From Thalassorhabdomicrobium marinisediminis (lineage in GTDB: Bacteria; Pseudomonadota; Alphaproteobacteria; Rhodobacterales; Rhodobacteraceae): a DNA stretch of 64,000 bases. Where the stretch lies: contig NZ_QCYG01000003.1 in assembly GCF_003072065.1 (NCBI RefSeq), positions 1 through 64,000 on the forward strand. The letters run 5' to 3'. Position 1 is the first letter of the stretch. The number at the start of each line of letters is the position of its first letter. Both the position numbers and the translations under genes were made by a program. Shown here in pieces: positions 33,827-43,302 of the stretch. Under the pieces are notes generated by a model. That model saw only the letters and a list, made by a program, of their open reading frames with translations. It ran no database searches and was not told where the DNA came from.

Positions 33827-36327
33827 CCGTCCTTGCGGATGGCCTCGTTCTTCGGGTCATAGGGGCTGTCCTGCACCACTTCGGCGTCGTAAAGCTCGCG
33901 GAACATGCGCACTTTCACCTTGGTGCCGACCTCTGCCAATTCCGGCGGCAGATAGCCCATGCCGATGGACTTCCCGAAGGCGACCGAATAGCCGCCCGAG
34001 GTCAGTCGCCCGACCTTCTGGCCGTCATGCAACAGCGCTTCGCGGCCCCAGGGGTCGGCGTCCTCCGGCCCGTCGATCAGCAGCGTGACGCACTTCGACC
34101 GGATGCCGATCTCCTCCATCGCCGCCTTGCCGTGGAAGTCTTTCGACATATCCACAAAGCGCGGCAGATCCGCCTCAAGCGGCGTCGCATCGCGGCCCAG
34201 TTCCGTCCCGAACGCGCGATAGCTCTTCTCTTGCCGCAGCCAGTTCTGCGCCCGCGCGCCGACCAGTTTCATGCCGTGGGGCTCGCCTGCTTTCTCAAGC
34301 AGATCAAATAGATAGTTCTGCATCTCCATCGGGTGATGCAACTCCCAGCCCAGCTCTCCGGTATAGGCGACGCGGATCGCATTCACCGGACACATGCCCA
34401 GTTCGATCTGCCGCGCAGACAGCCACGGAAAACGTTTGTTCGACAGCGCGGTTTCCGGCTCTGCGTCCTTGATGACCGCGTTCAGCACCTCGCGCGACTT
34501 CGGCCCCGCGATGGCGAAGACGCCCCATTGCGTGGTCACGTCCTGACAGTCGATGCGGCCGAATTCGGGCTCCTTGTCCTCGATTGCCTTGCGCAGATAA
34601 TCGGCGTCGTAGTCCGTCCAGGCCCCCGCCGAGACAAGATAAAACGCATCATCCTTCAACCGCACAATCGTATATTCCGTGCGCGTCGTGCCATGATCGG
34701 TGAGGGCATAGGTCAGGTTGATCCGTCCCACCTTCGGCAGTTTGTTGGTGGTGAACCAGTCCAGAAACGCCTCCGCCCCCGGCCCCTTGACGATATGTTT
34801 GGTGAAGGCGGTGGCGTCGATCAGGCCCACGCCCTCGCGGATCGCCTTAGCCTCCTCCACGGCATATTGCCACCAATCCCCGCGCCTGAACGACCGGCTG
34901 TCGTGGTCGAAGCTGTCCGGCGCATCCAACGGCCCGAAGTAATTCGGCCGCTCCCACCCGTTGACCCAACCGAACTGTGCGCCGCGCGCCTTCTGGCGGT
35001 CATAAGCGGGGGCCGTGCGCAGGGGGCGGCAGGCCGGGCGCTCTTCGTCGGGGTGGTGCAGGATATAGACGTGGTCGTAGGCTTCTTCATTCTTGCGGGC
35101 GGCGAACTCGGTGGTCATCCAGCCCTGCCCGTAGCGTTTGGGGTCGAGTGAGGCCATGTCGATCTCGGCCTCGCCCTCAACCATCATCTGCGCCAGATAA
35201 TAGCCCGTGCCCCCCGCCGCCGTGATCCCGAAGGAAAAGCCCTCGGCCAGCCACATGTTCCGCAGCCCCGGCGCGGGACCGACAAGGGGGTTGCCGTCGG
35301 GGGTGTAGCAGATCGGGCCGTTGAAATCGTCCTTCAAGCCACTGTCCTCGCAGGACGGCACGCGGTGGATCATCGCCATATACTGCGCTTCGATCCGCTC
35401 CAGATCGAGCTGGAACAGGTCCGCGCGGAAGCTGTCGGGCACGCCGTATTCGAACACCGCCGGGGCGTTCTTCTCGTAAACGCCAAGGATCCAGCCGCCG
35501 CGTTCCTCACGCACGTAAGATTGCGCGTCGGCGTCGCGCACGACTGGATGCTCACCCCCGCCGTTCTTGCGATACTCGACCAGCGCAGGGTCTTGATCCA
35601 TCACGATAAACTGGTGCTCCACCGGGATCGCGGGCAGCTTGATCCCGAGCATCTTCGCCGTGCGTTGCACGTGGTTCCCGCTGGCTGTGACCACATGTTC
35701 GGCGGTGATCATGATCTGCTCGTCCGAGGGCACAAGGTTGCCGCCCTTCTCGACCATCTTGGTGCAGGTGACCTCCCAAGCCTCGCCCGTCCAGTGGAAA
35801 GAGTCGGCTTGCCATTTCCGCTCGATCATCACACCGCGCTGACGGGCCCCCTTGGCCATCGCCATGGTCACATCGGCGGGGTTAATATAGCCGTCCTCGG
35901 TGTGGTAAATCGCGCCTTCAAGGTCGTCGGTGCGGATCAGCGGCCAGCGCTCCTTGATCTGCTCCGGCGTCAGCCATTCAAACGGCACGTCGCAGGTCTC
36001 GGCGGTGGAGGCATAGAGCATATACTCGTCCATCCGCTCTTTGGTCTGCGCCATGCGCAGATTGCCGACCACGGCAAAGCCCGCGTTCAGGCCGGTTTCT
36101 TCCTCAAGCGTTTTGTAGAAATCGACCGAATACTTGTGAATATGCGTGGTCGCGTAGCTCATGTTGAACAGCGGCAGCAGCCCCGCCGCATGCCAGGTTG
36201 ACCCCGAGGTCAGCTCATCACGCTCGAGCAGCATCACATCGTCCCAGCCGGCGCGGGCCAAATGGTAGGCGATCGAGGTTCCGACGGCGCCGCCGCCGAC
36301 GACCAATGCTTTGACCTGCGTTTTCAT
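33823..36327 (-). CDS. Dimethylglycine/sarcosine dehydrogenase-like flavoprotein with GcvT domain
   Basis: An 834-residue enzyme of the DMGDH/SARDH family. The N-terminal DAO domain has GGGAVGTSIAYHLARAGW and the SGSTWHAAGL motif whose His carries covalent FAD in the family. The C-terminal half is a GcvT-like folate-binding domain (GPKSREVLNAVI, YTGELGWELHHP, FDLLEKAGEPHGMKLVGARA). It would demethylate N-methylated glycines and pass the one-carbon unit to tetrahydrofolate, as in glycine betaine breakdown; the precise substrate is not clear. AAGGAG seven bases upstream supports the start. Confidence 0.9.
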   Translation of the reverse strand: MKTQVKALVVGGGAVGTSIAYHLARAGWDDVMLLERDELTSGSTWHAAGLLPLFNMSYATTHIHKYSVDFYKTLEEETGLNAGFAVVGNLRMAQTKERMDEYMLYASTAETCDVPFEWLTPEQIKERWPLIRTDDLEGAIYHTEDGYINPADVTMAMAKGARQRGVMIERKWQADSFHWTGEAWEVTCTKMVEKGGNLVPSDEQIMITAEHVVTASGNHVQRTAKMLGIKLPAIPVEHQFIVMDQDPALVEYRKNGGGEHPVVRDADAQSYVREERGGWILGVYEKNAPAVFEYGVPDSFRADLFQLDLERIEAQYMAMIHRVPSCEDSGLKDDFNGPICYTPDGNPLVGPAPGLRNMWLAEGFSFGITAAGGTGYYLAQMMVEGEAEIDMASLDPKRYGQGWMTTEFAARKNEEAYDHVYILHHPDEERPACRPLRTAPAYDRQKARGAQFGWVNGWERPNYFGPLDAPDSFDHDSRSFRRGDWWQYAVEEAKAIREGVGLIDATAFTKHIVKGPGAEAFLDWFTTNKLPKVGRINLTYALTDHGTTRTEYTIVRLKDDAFYLVSAGAWTDYDADYLRKAIEDKEPEFGRIDCQDVTTQWGVFAIAGPKSREVLNAVIKDAEPETALSNKRFPWLSARQIELGMCPVNAIRVAYTGELGWELHHPMEMQNYLFDLLEKAGEPHGMKLVGARAQNWLRQEKSYRAFGTELGRDATPLEADLPRFVDMSKDFHGKAAMEEIGIRSKCVTLLIDGPEDADPWGREALLHDGQKVGRLTSGGYSVAFGKSIGMGYLPPELAEVGTKVKVRMFRELYDAEVVQDSPYDPKNEAIRKDG

Positions 36328-36594
36328 GGGCTGACTCCTTGGTGGCCTTCCGCTGCACTGTGCCCCAAGCCCGCCCCCCCGCGCGAAACCCGTCCGACGC
36401 CCGAGCGCTCAAAACCGACCAAGTTGCCCCCGCACGGACGCCCCCGGCCCCGCTTGGCCTTTGCGGCAATTTTGCGACAGGTCATTTAACCCGCGTAAAA
36501 TTTCATTAGGAGATTTTGCCAAACAGGGCGTATATCTGACCGCATTCAATACGGGAGAATCGCGCAAAGCGGCCCCGGAGAAGAGAGCAGGATT

Positions 36595-36795
36595 ATGATA
36601 CGTATTGGTTTTACGGCCCTCGCGGCGGCATTCATGCTGGGCGCTTGCGCTCAGCCCGACATTCCCTCCAGACTGGACAGCAGCGACACCTTCTATTCCG
36701 GCTTCGGCCCCGCCGACAGCTACACCCCCCGCCCCGTGGGCGCGCGGGCGAACAACGACCTGATGCGGTTTTCCACCATGTCGATGGTGCACTAG
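36595..36795 (+). CDS. Small lipoprotein
   Basis: A 66-residue protein with a lipoprotein signal (IRIGFTALAAAFMLGAC; lipobox LGAC, Cys18). The mature part is about 49 residues with SDTFYSGFGPADSY and no known domain. The start has a purine-rich AGGA seven bases away. The 267-bp region upstream separates it from the divergent dehydrogenase gene and probably holds its promoter. Confidence 0.65.
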   Translation: MIRIGFTALAAAFMLGACAQPDIPSRLDSSDTFYSGFGPADSYTPRPVGARANNDLMRFSTMSMVH

Positions 36796-36812
36796 GGGCC
36801 GATTGGCTGCGG

Positions 36813-37799
36813 TTACAGCATCGCAGGCACCACAAGGTCCGGGGGCCGGTGCCCGTCGTCGAAGGTCTTGATGTTCAAAAGCACCTTCTCGCCCATCTCG
36901 ATCCGCCCTTCGCGGGTCGCTGATCCCATATGCGGCAAGAGCACCACGTTCTTGAGCTCACGCAGGCGCGGGTTGATGTCCGTGCCGCGCTCGTAAACAT
37001 CCAGCCCCGCGCCCGCGATCTCTCCGGCGCGCAACATGCGTGTCAGCGCGTTCTCGTCGATCACCTCGCCCCGGGCCGTGTTCACGATCACCGCGTCGGG
37101 CTTCATCAGCTTGAGCCTGCGGGCGTTCATCAGATGGAAGGTCGCGGGCGTATGCGGGCAGTTGACGCTCAGAATGTCCATCCGCGCCACCATCTGATCC
37201 AGACTGTCCCACCACGTCGCATCCAGCGCCTCTTCGACCTCGGGGCGCAGGCGGCGGCGGTTGTTGTAATGCACCTGCATCCCGAACGCCCGCGCGCGCC
37301 GCGCCACTGCCTGCCCGATCCGGCCCATGCCAAGGATGCCCAGCCGCCGCCCGGCGATGCGCCCGCCCAGAAGCGCGGTCGGGGCCCAGCCGTCCCACTC
37401 GCCCGACTGCATCACCGCCAGCCCTTCGGGAATGCGCCGCGTCACCGCAAGGATCAGCGCCATGGTCATATCCGCCGTGTCCTCGGTCAGCACGCCGGGG
37501 GTATTCGACACCAGAATGCCCCGCTGCCGCGCGGTTGCCACGTCGATGTGATCCACGCCCGAGCCATAGTTGGCGATGAGCTTGAGCCGGTCGCCCGCCC
37601 GCGCCAGCGTGGCCGCGTTGATGTCGTCGGTCACCGTGGGCACCAGCACGTCACAGCCCTGCATTGCCGCCACAAGCTGGTCCTGCGTCAGCGGCGTGTC
37701 GTCATCGCGCAGGGTGACATCGAACAATTCGCGCATCCGCGTCTCGACCGCATCGGGCAACCGTCGCGTGACGGTAACACTCAGGCGTTTGCTTGGCAT
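36813..37799 (-). CDS. D-isomer specific 2-hydroxyacid dehydrogenase (glyoxylate/hydroxypyruvate reductase-like)
   Basis: A 328-residue NAD(P)-dependent dehydrogenase. The NAD loop LGILGMGRIGQAVARRA, the catalytic Arg in NTARGEVIDENAL, the Glu in LDVYE and the His in LLPHMGSAT are in the family order. SNYGSG-type segment IANYGSGVDHIDV and the sequence style point to glyoxylate/hydroxypyruvate reductase. AGGAGG seven bases upstream fixes the start at 37799; the frame extends further but without support. Confidence 0.9.
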   Translation of the reverse strand: MPSKRLSVTVTRRLPDAVETRMRELFDVTLRDDDTPLTQDQLVAAMQGCDVLVPTVTDDINAATLARAGDRLKLIANYGSGVDHIDVATARQRGILVSNTPGVLTEDTADMTMALILAVTRRIPEGLAVMQSGEWDGWAPTALLGGRIAGRRLGILGMGRIGQAVARRARAFGMQVHYNNRRRLRPEVEEALDATWWDSLDQMVARMDILSVNCPHTPATFHLMNARRLKLMKPDAVIVNTARGEVIDENALTRMLRAGEIAGAGLDVYERGTDINPRLRELKNVVLLPHMGSATREGRIEMGEKVLLNIKTFDDGHRPPDLVVPAML

Positions 37800-37899
37800 G
37801 GGCGTCCTCCTGTGACTTGCCCGGCACGGGCGTTCCGAGGCAAGTTGCCTGCAAAGCGCCAGAGGCACAAGAACCGCTGGACGGAAAAAGGCAGTGACA

Positions 37900-38439
37900 A
37901 TGAAATTTATGTGCGCCGCAGGTCTGGCATTCGCAATATTCGTAGGGGGCGGATTGCCAAGTCCGGGCGTCACGGAGGAAGCTGCCACGACCATCACCGC
38001 CGTGCAGGGCGAACGCGGCCCGGTCACCAATCTGCCGATGCCGCGCTATGTCTCGCTCAAGGCGACCGAGGCCAACGTGCGCCGTGGCCCCTCCCTCTCG
38101 CACCGGATCGACTGGGTCTTCACCCGCCGCGACATGCCGTTGCGGGTGGTCGGGGAATACGGCCACTGGCGCCGCGTGGTCGACCGCGAAGGCATGGGCG
38201 GCTGGGTGCATTACTCGCTGCTCTCGGGCAACCGCACCGTGATCGTCGACAAGGACCTTTTGCCCCTGCGCGCCCGCCCCTCGCCCGAGGCGATGGAGGT
38301 CGCCATGTTGGAGCTTGGCGTGGTCGCCGATCTGGGCGAATGCAGTCTGGACTGGTGCCGCCTGAGCGCAGGCGGCTACCGCGGCTGGGCGCCCAAATCC
38401 GCGCTCTTCGGCGTCGCCCCCGACGAGGTGCGCGGCTGA
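37900..38439 (+). CDS. Secreted SH3-domain protein
   Basis: A 179-residue protein with an N-terminal signal segment (MKFMCAAGLAFAIFVGGG) and two bacterial SH3-like modules: ATEANVRRGPSLSHRIDWVF...WVHYSLL and a second with LPLRARPSPEAMEVAML...YRGWAPKSALFGV. Such proteins act in the periplasm, often on the cell wall. A GTG at 37894 is an alternative start; the ATG at 37900 has AAAGG eight bases away. Divergent from the hydroxyacid dehydrogenase. Confidence 0.8.
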   Translation: MKFMCAAGLAFAIFVGGGLPSPGVTEEAATTITAVQGERGPVTNLPMPRYVSLKATEANVRRGPSLSHRIDWVFTRRDMPLRVVGEYGHWRRVVDREGMGGWVHYSLLSGNRTVIVDKDLLPLRARPSPEAMEVAMLELGVVADLGECSLDWCRLSAGGYRGWAPKSALFGVAPDEVRG

Positions 38440-38465
38440 CGCGCGCCCCCCCCCCGCCGCCCTAC

Positions 38466-40478
38466 TCAGGCCGCCAGCCCGCGCCCTTTCAGCAAGGCGG
38501 TCGCATCGGGCATCGAGCCGCGGAACTTCTCGTAAAGCACCGCCGCCTCCTCCGAGCCACCGGCGCTGAGGATGAACTCTTCCAGCTTCGTCGCCATCAC
38601 CGGATCGAAGGGGCCGCCGTTCTCCTCGAAGGCCTCAAAGGCATCCGCGTCCATCACTTCGGACCACATGTAGCTGTAATAACCCGAAGAATAGCCGTCG
38701 CCCGCGAAGACATGGGCGAAATGCGGCGTCCCGTGGCGCATCCGGATCGCGTGGGGCATGCCCAGCTCTTCCAGCACCTCCGCCTGTTTCTGCATCGGAT
38801 CGGCGGGGGGCGGCCCGTCGTGGAAGGCCAGATCGACCATGGCGCTGGCCACGTATTCCACCGTCTGGAACCCCATGTCATAGGTCGCCGCCCCCAGCAT
38901 CCGGTCCAGCAGGTCGCGGGGCATGGGCTCGCCCGTTTCCGCATGGGTGGCAAACTCTTCCAGCACCTCGGGCACCTCAAGCCAGTGCTCGTACAGCTGG
39001 CTGGGCAACTCGACGAAATCCCGCGCCACGCTGGTGCCGGAAATCGCCTCATAGGTCACGTCCGAGAGCATCTGGTGCAGGGCGTGGCCGAACTCATGAA
39101 ACAGGGTGCGCGCATCATCATAGGACAGAAGCGCGGGCGCACCTTCGGGCGGTTTGGCAAAATTGCACACATTGATGACATGGGGCCGGATGTCCCCGGC
39201 GAGCTTTTGCTGGCTGCGCAGGGCCGAGCACCACGCGCCCGAGCGTTTCGAGCCGCGCGCGAAGTAATCGCCGATGAACACCGCCATGTGCCGCCCCTCG
39301 CGCGTGACCTCCCACGCGCGGGCGTCGGGGTGATAAAGCGGCACGTCGACCGGCGCGAAATCGAGGTTGAACAGCCGCTTGGCGCAGGCAAAGGCAGCTT
39401 CGATCATGCGGTCGAGCTGCAGATAGGGCTTCAACTCGGCCTCGTTCAGGTCATGCTCCGCCGCACGGCGCTTTTCGCTGTAATAACGCCAGTCCCACGG
39501 CTGCAACGGTGCCGCGTGGCCATCGGCCAGCAACATCTGCTCCAGCACCGCCGCATCCGCCTCGGCGCTGGCCTTGGCCGGCGTCCAGACCTGCATCAAC
39601 AGCGCGCGCACGGCCTCGGGCGTTTTCGCCATTTCGGTCTCGAGCTTGTAGTCCGCGAAGCTGTCATAGCCCAGCAGCGCCACCCGTTCCGCCCGCAGGG
39701 CCAGCACCTCGGCGGCGATGGCACGGTTGTCCGTCTCGCCCCCGTTGCCCCCCCGCGCGGTCCAAGCCTCATAGGCCTTCTCGCGCAGATCGCGCCGGTC
39801 CGAGAATTGCAGGAACGGCACGATCAGCGACCGCGAAAGCGTTACCACCGGCCCGTCCGCGCCCCGCTCCTCGCCCGCCGCCCGCGCGGCGGCGATGACG
39901 AACTCGGGCAGGCCCGCGGTATCCTCAAGCGGCATCGACCAGTCGCGCTCGTCCGCCAGCAGGTTCTGCGTGAACTTCGTGCCCAGCACGCTCAGCCGCT
40001 GCTTGACCTCGGCCAGACGCGCGGCGTCGTCACCTTGCAATTGCGCCCCCGCCCGCACGAAACTGCGGCGGGTCAGCATCAGCACGCGGGCCTGTTCTTC
40101 GGTGAGGTCCAGATCGTCGCGCCGCGACCACAGATCCTCGATCCGGGCAAACAGCGCCGCGTTCGACGTCACCTCGGTGCCATAGGCCGCGAGCTTGGGC
40201 GAAAACTCCCGCATCAGCGCCTCCCGCGCGGGGGTGCTGTCTGCGCCCGCCATGGCGAAGAACGGCGCCAGCACCTTGTCCAGCGGCGCATCGGCCAGCG
40301 CCAAAGCCTCGATCGTGTTCGCAAAAGTCGGCTCGGAGGCGTCGCAGATCGCCGCCACATTGGCGCGAGACTGGGCCAGCGCCTCTTCAAGCGCGGGGGC
40401 GAAATGGGAGTCTTCGATCTTGTCGAACGGGGGCAGCTCGAAAGGTGTGTTCCAGTCGGACAAAAGCGGGTTGGTCAT
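38466..40478 (-). CDS. M3 family zinc oligopeptidase
   Basis: A 670-residue metallopeptidase of the thimet oligopeptidase family, close to Dcp/oligopeptidase A. The zinc motif HEFGHALH is near residue 460, with the second ligand Glu downstream in YEAISGTSVARDFVELPSQLYEHW, and the substrate-binding HGTPHFAHVFAGDGYSSGYYSY segment. It degrades short peptides in the cytoplasm. It stands alone, convergent with the SH3-domain gene. Confidence 0.95.
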   Translation of the reverse strand: MTNPLLSDWNTPFELPPFDKIEDSHFAPALEEALAQSRANVAAICDASEPTFANTIEALALADAPLDKVLAPFFAMAGADSTPAREALMREFSPKLAAYGTEVTSNAALFARIEDLWSRRDDLDLTEEQARVLMLTRRSFVRAGAQLQGDDAARLAEVKQRLSVLGTKFTQNLLADERDWSMPLEDTAGLPEFVIAAARAAGEERGADGPVVTLSRSLIVPFLQFSDRRDLREKAYEAWTARGGNGGETDNRAIAAEVLALRAERVALLGYDSFADYKLETEMAKTPEAVRALLMQVWTPAKASAEADAAVLEQMLLADGHAAPLQPWDWRYYSEKRRAAEHDLNEAELKPYLQLDRMIEAAFACAKRLFNLDFAPVDVPLYHPDARAWEVTREGRHMAVFIGDYFARGSKRSGAWCSALRSQQKLAGDIRPHVINVCNFAKPPEGAPALLSYDDARTLFHEFGHALHQMLSDVTYEAISGTSVARDFVELPSQLYEHWLEVPEVLEEFATHAETGEPMPRDLLDRMLGAATYDMGFQTVEYVASAMVDLAFHDGPPPADPMQKQAEVLEELGMPHAIRMRHGTPHFAHVFAGDGYSSGYYSYMWSEVMDADAFEAFEENGGPFDPVMATKLEEFILSAGGSEEAAVLYEKFRGSMPDATALLKGRGLAA

Positions 40479-40526
40479 GGCGCATCTCCTTTGCGGGCAC
40501 CCTAACGATTTGCCCGGCAGGTACCA

Positions 40527-41588
40527 TCACGAATCCGGCACGCGCCCCCGTCCGGGACCTCCGCAAACCGGGCAATCGGCGCGCGGCTTGATCCGCATGG
40601 TGCGCGTCTCGGCGTAAAGCGCGTCGTAGATCAACAACCGGCCGCGCAGGCCCTCGCCCGCGCCGGTGATCGCCTTCACCGCCTCCACCGCCATCATCGC
40701 CCCCAACACGCCCGGCAAGGGGCCCAGCACCCCGCCCTCGGCGCAGGACGGCACCAGCGAGGCCTCCGGGCGTTCAGGAAAAACGCAGCGATAACACGGC
40801 GTTCCTCCTGCCGGATGGTAAAGGCTGATCTGCCCTTCCCACTGCGTCAGCGCGGCGGCAATCAAAGGCACCCCGACCGACGCCGCCGCCGCATTCACCA
40901 GATAGCGGGTGTCGAAATTGTCCGTCCCGTCGAGCACCAGATCGTAATCGGCCATCAGCTCGGCCGCAATTTCGGGCGTCAGGCGGCGGTGATAGGGTCT
41001 TACCGTCACGAACGGGTTGAGCGCGGTCATCGCTTCGGCCGCCGATTGCACCTTGGGCATGCCGATCTTGCGATCCGAATGGATCACCTGCCGTTGCAGG
41101 TTCGTCGCCTCGACCACGTCGTCGTCGATCACGCCGATGGTGCCCACGCCCGCCGCCGCAAGATAATGCAGCACCGGCGCGCCTAGCCCGCCCGCGCCCA
41201 CCACCAGCACGGCGGCGTCTTTCAGTGCCTTCTGCCCCGCCCCGCCAATCTCGCGCAGGACGATATGGCGGGCGTAACGTTCCAGCTCGCTCTCGGAAAA
41301 CGGGCCCTGCGGCGCAGGATCGGGCGTGCCCGTCTGTGCCCGGGACCGCAGCCCCGAGAGCAAAAAACCATAGGCGCCAACGGCAATACCGACCAAAAGG
41401 ATCGCGACCCACAGTGCCGCCTGTTGCCCCGTCGCCTCTCTCACCACGTGTCCGTCCGGCAGGATCAGATGCAGCGCGATCACAATGCACAGCAACCCGG
41501 CGACCATCCCCCACCGGCGCGCGCGCGAGAGGCCGAGCACCACACCGATCCCCCAAAGCAGTGCCGCCAAGGCCAGAACCAGCAGCAT
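40527..41588 (-). CDS. MoeB/ThiF-family adenylyltransferase with an N-terminal membrane domain
   Basis: A 353-residue E1-like enzyme that adenylates the C-terminus of a sulfur-carrier protein (MoaD or ThiS). The catalytic part has VVGAGGLGAPVLHYLAAAGVGTIGVID, the Arg finger in NLQRQVIHS, DGTDNFDTRYLVN and zinc-binding cysteine pairs CYRC and CPVC. The first 85 residues hold three hydrophobic segments (LLVLALAALLWGIGVVLGL; VAGLLCIVIALHLIL; ALWVAILLVGIAVGAYGFLL), which E. coli MoeB lacks. It overlaps dut by one base (TGATG) and is third in coaBC-dut-moeB. Confidence 0.85.
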   Translation of the reverse strand: MLLVLALAALLWGIGVVLGLSRARRWGMVAGLLCIVIALHLILPDGHVVREATGQQAALWVAILLVGIAVGAYGFLLSGLRSRAQTGTPDPAPQGPFSESELERYARHIVLREIGGAGQKALKDAAVLVVGAGGLGAPVLHYLAAAGVGTIGVIDDDVVEATNLQRQVIHSDRKIGMPKVQSAAEAMTALNPFVTVRPYHRRLTPEIAAELMADYDLVLDGTDNFDTRYLVNAAAASVGVPLIAAALTQWEGQISLYHPAGGTPCYRCVFPERPEASLVPSCAEGGVLGPLPGVLGAMMAVEAVKAITGAGEGLRGRLLIYDALYAETRTMRIKPRADCPVCGGPGRGRVPDS

Positions 41589-42040
41589 CAGCCCGTCCCG
41601 GTCGAGCCGAAACCGCCGCCGCCGCGCGCCGTTTCATCCAAGGGGCCAAGCTCGAACGCCGCCTGCACCACGGGGGCCACCACCAGCTGCGCGATGCGCA
41701 TTCCGTGGGTGACCTCGAAGGCCTCGGTCCCGCCGTTCTGCACGATCACGCCCAGCAATCCGCGATAGTCGCTGTCGATGGTGCCGGGACTGTTGGGCAG
41801 GGTGATGCCGTGTTTCAGCGCCAGTCCGGACCGTGGCCGCAGCTGCACCTCATACCCCTCGGGCACGGCGATACGCAGCCCCGTGGGCACCAGGATCCGC
41901 GCGCCCGGTTGCAGGGTAACCCCCTGACGATCCTCAAAATTCGCGCGCACATCCGCGCCTGCCGCGCCCGCTGTCGCATAGATCGGCAGGCCCAGCGACC
42001 GGTCCGCCACCTCGGTCCATTCCAGCCGCACCGTGACCAT
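41588..42040 (-). CDS. dut: Deoxyuridine 5'-triphosphate nucleotidohydrolase
   Basis: A 150-residue trimeric dUTPase that removes dUTP and supplies dUMP. The five family motifs are visible: [38 protein letters not shown] and the C-terminal Gly-rich arm [10 protein letters not shown]. It is linked to coaBC and the moeB-like gene by one-base stop/start overlaps, an arrangement (coaBC-dut) shared by many proteobacteria. Confidence 0.95.
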   Translation of the reverse strand: MVTVRLEWTEVADRSLGLPIYATAGAAGADVRANFEDRQGVTLQPGARILVPTGLRIAVPEGYEVQLRPRSGLALKHGITLPNSPGTIDSDYRGLLGVIVQNGGTEAFEVTHGMRIAQLVVAPVVQAAFELGPLDETARGGGGFGSTGTG

Positions 42041-43227
42041 CAGCCCAGTGCCTCGGCGATTTTCTGGGCGAGCCGCGCGGCCACTTCATCCTTGCCCATG
42101 CGCGGCCAGTCTTCGGCGCCCTGCGCGGTGATCAACGTCACCGCGTTCTCGGAGCCGCCCATGATCCCCGTCGCGGGCGAGACGTCGTTGGCCAAGATCC
42201 AGTCACACCCCTTGCGGGCGCGTTTGGCCGTGGCGTGGGCGATCACGTTCTCGGTCTCGGCAGCGAAGCCCACGACCAGCGCGGGCCGGTCGTCGGAGGC
42301 GCAAACCGTGGCCAGAATGTCGGGGTTCTCGGCGAATTCGAGCACAGGTAATTCACTGGAATCCTTTTTTATTTTCTGCTCTGACGCACTCGCCACCCGC
42401 CAATCGGCCACTGCTGCGGCAAATACGCCCGCGTCCACGTCCCGCGCCGCTTGCACCGCTTCCAACATCTCGCGTGCGGTTTGAACCGCAACCAGATCAA
42501 CGCCTTGGGGTGGGGGCACCTCGGCGGGGCCGGTGACAAAGGTCACCCGTGCGCCCAGCGCCAGCAACGCCTTGGCAATCGCGGTTCCCTGCGCGCCGGA
42601 CGACCGGTTGGCGATGTAGCGCACGGGGTCGATCGGCTCATGGGTCGGGCCTGAGGTTACCAGCACATGCTTGCCCGTCAGCGGCCCATCGGCCAGCGCC
42701 CCCTCAACCGCCGCGACGATCTCAAGGGGTTCCGCCATCCGCCCATACCCAAATTCACCACAGGCCATATCGCCCTTATTGGGGCCGCAGGTCAAAATAC
42801 CATCTTTTTGCAAAGTCGCCAGATTGCGCCGAGTGGCGGGATGCTCCCACATGCGCACATTCATCGCCGGCGCGATCAGCACCGGCTTGTCCGTCGCCAT
42901 AAGCAGGGTCGAGGCCAAATCGTTCGCGAGACCCTGCGCCATCTTCGCCATCAGATCCGCCGTCGCGGGCGCGACGACCACCAGATCGGCGGCGCGGCTC
43001 AGCTCGATATGGCCCATTTCGGCTTCGTCGTTCAGATCGAAAAGCTCCTGGAACACGCGCTCACCGGCCAGCGCCGAGACGCTCAGAGGGGTTACGAATT
43101 CCGCCGCCGCGCGGGTCAGCACCGGCACCACCGAATGCCCGCGCTCGCGCAGGCGCCGGATCAGATCCTGCGCCTTGAACGCGGCAATGCCACCGCCGAT
43201 AATCAGGAGTATTTTCTTGCCGGTCAT
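42040..43227 (-). CDS. coaBC: Bifunctional phosphopantothenoylcysteine decarboxylase / phosphopantothenate-cysteine ligase
   Basis: A 395-residue coenzyme A biosynthesis enzyme. The N-terminal flavoprotein CoaC half has [22 protein letters not shown], the catalytic His in [11 protein letters not shown], and [17 protein letters not shown]; the CoaB half has [24 protein letters not shown] and the lysine loop region with KIKKDS. The start at 43227 follows CAGGG; an in-frame GTG seven codons earlier is possible. First gene of a three-gene unit. Confidence 0.95.
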   Translation of the reverse strand: MTGKKILLIIGGGIAAFKAQDLIRRLRERGHSVVPVLTRAAAEFVTPLSVSALAGERVFQELFDLNDEAEMGHIELSRAADLVVVAPATADLMAKMAQGLANDLASTLLMATDKPVLIAPAMNVRMWEHPATRRNLATLQKDGILTCGPNKGDMACGEFGYGRMAEPLEIVAAVEGALADGPLTGKHVLVTSGPTHEPIDPVRYIANRSSGAQGTAIAKALLALGARVTFVTGPAEVPPPQGVDLVAVQTAREMLEAVQAARDVDAGVFAAAVADWRVASASEQKIKKDSSELPVLEFAENPDILATVCASDDRPALVVGFAAETENVIAHATAKRARKGCDWILANDVSPATGIMGGSENAVTLITAQGAEDWPRMGKDEVAARLAQKIAEALG

Positions 43228-43302
43228 GCCCTGGCCCTTTCGATCCACGGCAAAACACTAAGGCCGGAAAAGGCAAAGAACCAGTGGCGAATCGACCGCC
43301 CC

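Noticed and set aside
36930-40505. Plus-strand open frame of 1191 codons
   Set aside because: It runs antisense through the hydroxyacid dehydrogenase and the M3 peptidase, both clear family members; openness comes from GC-rich codon use.
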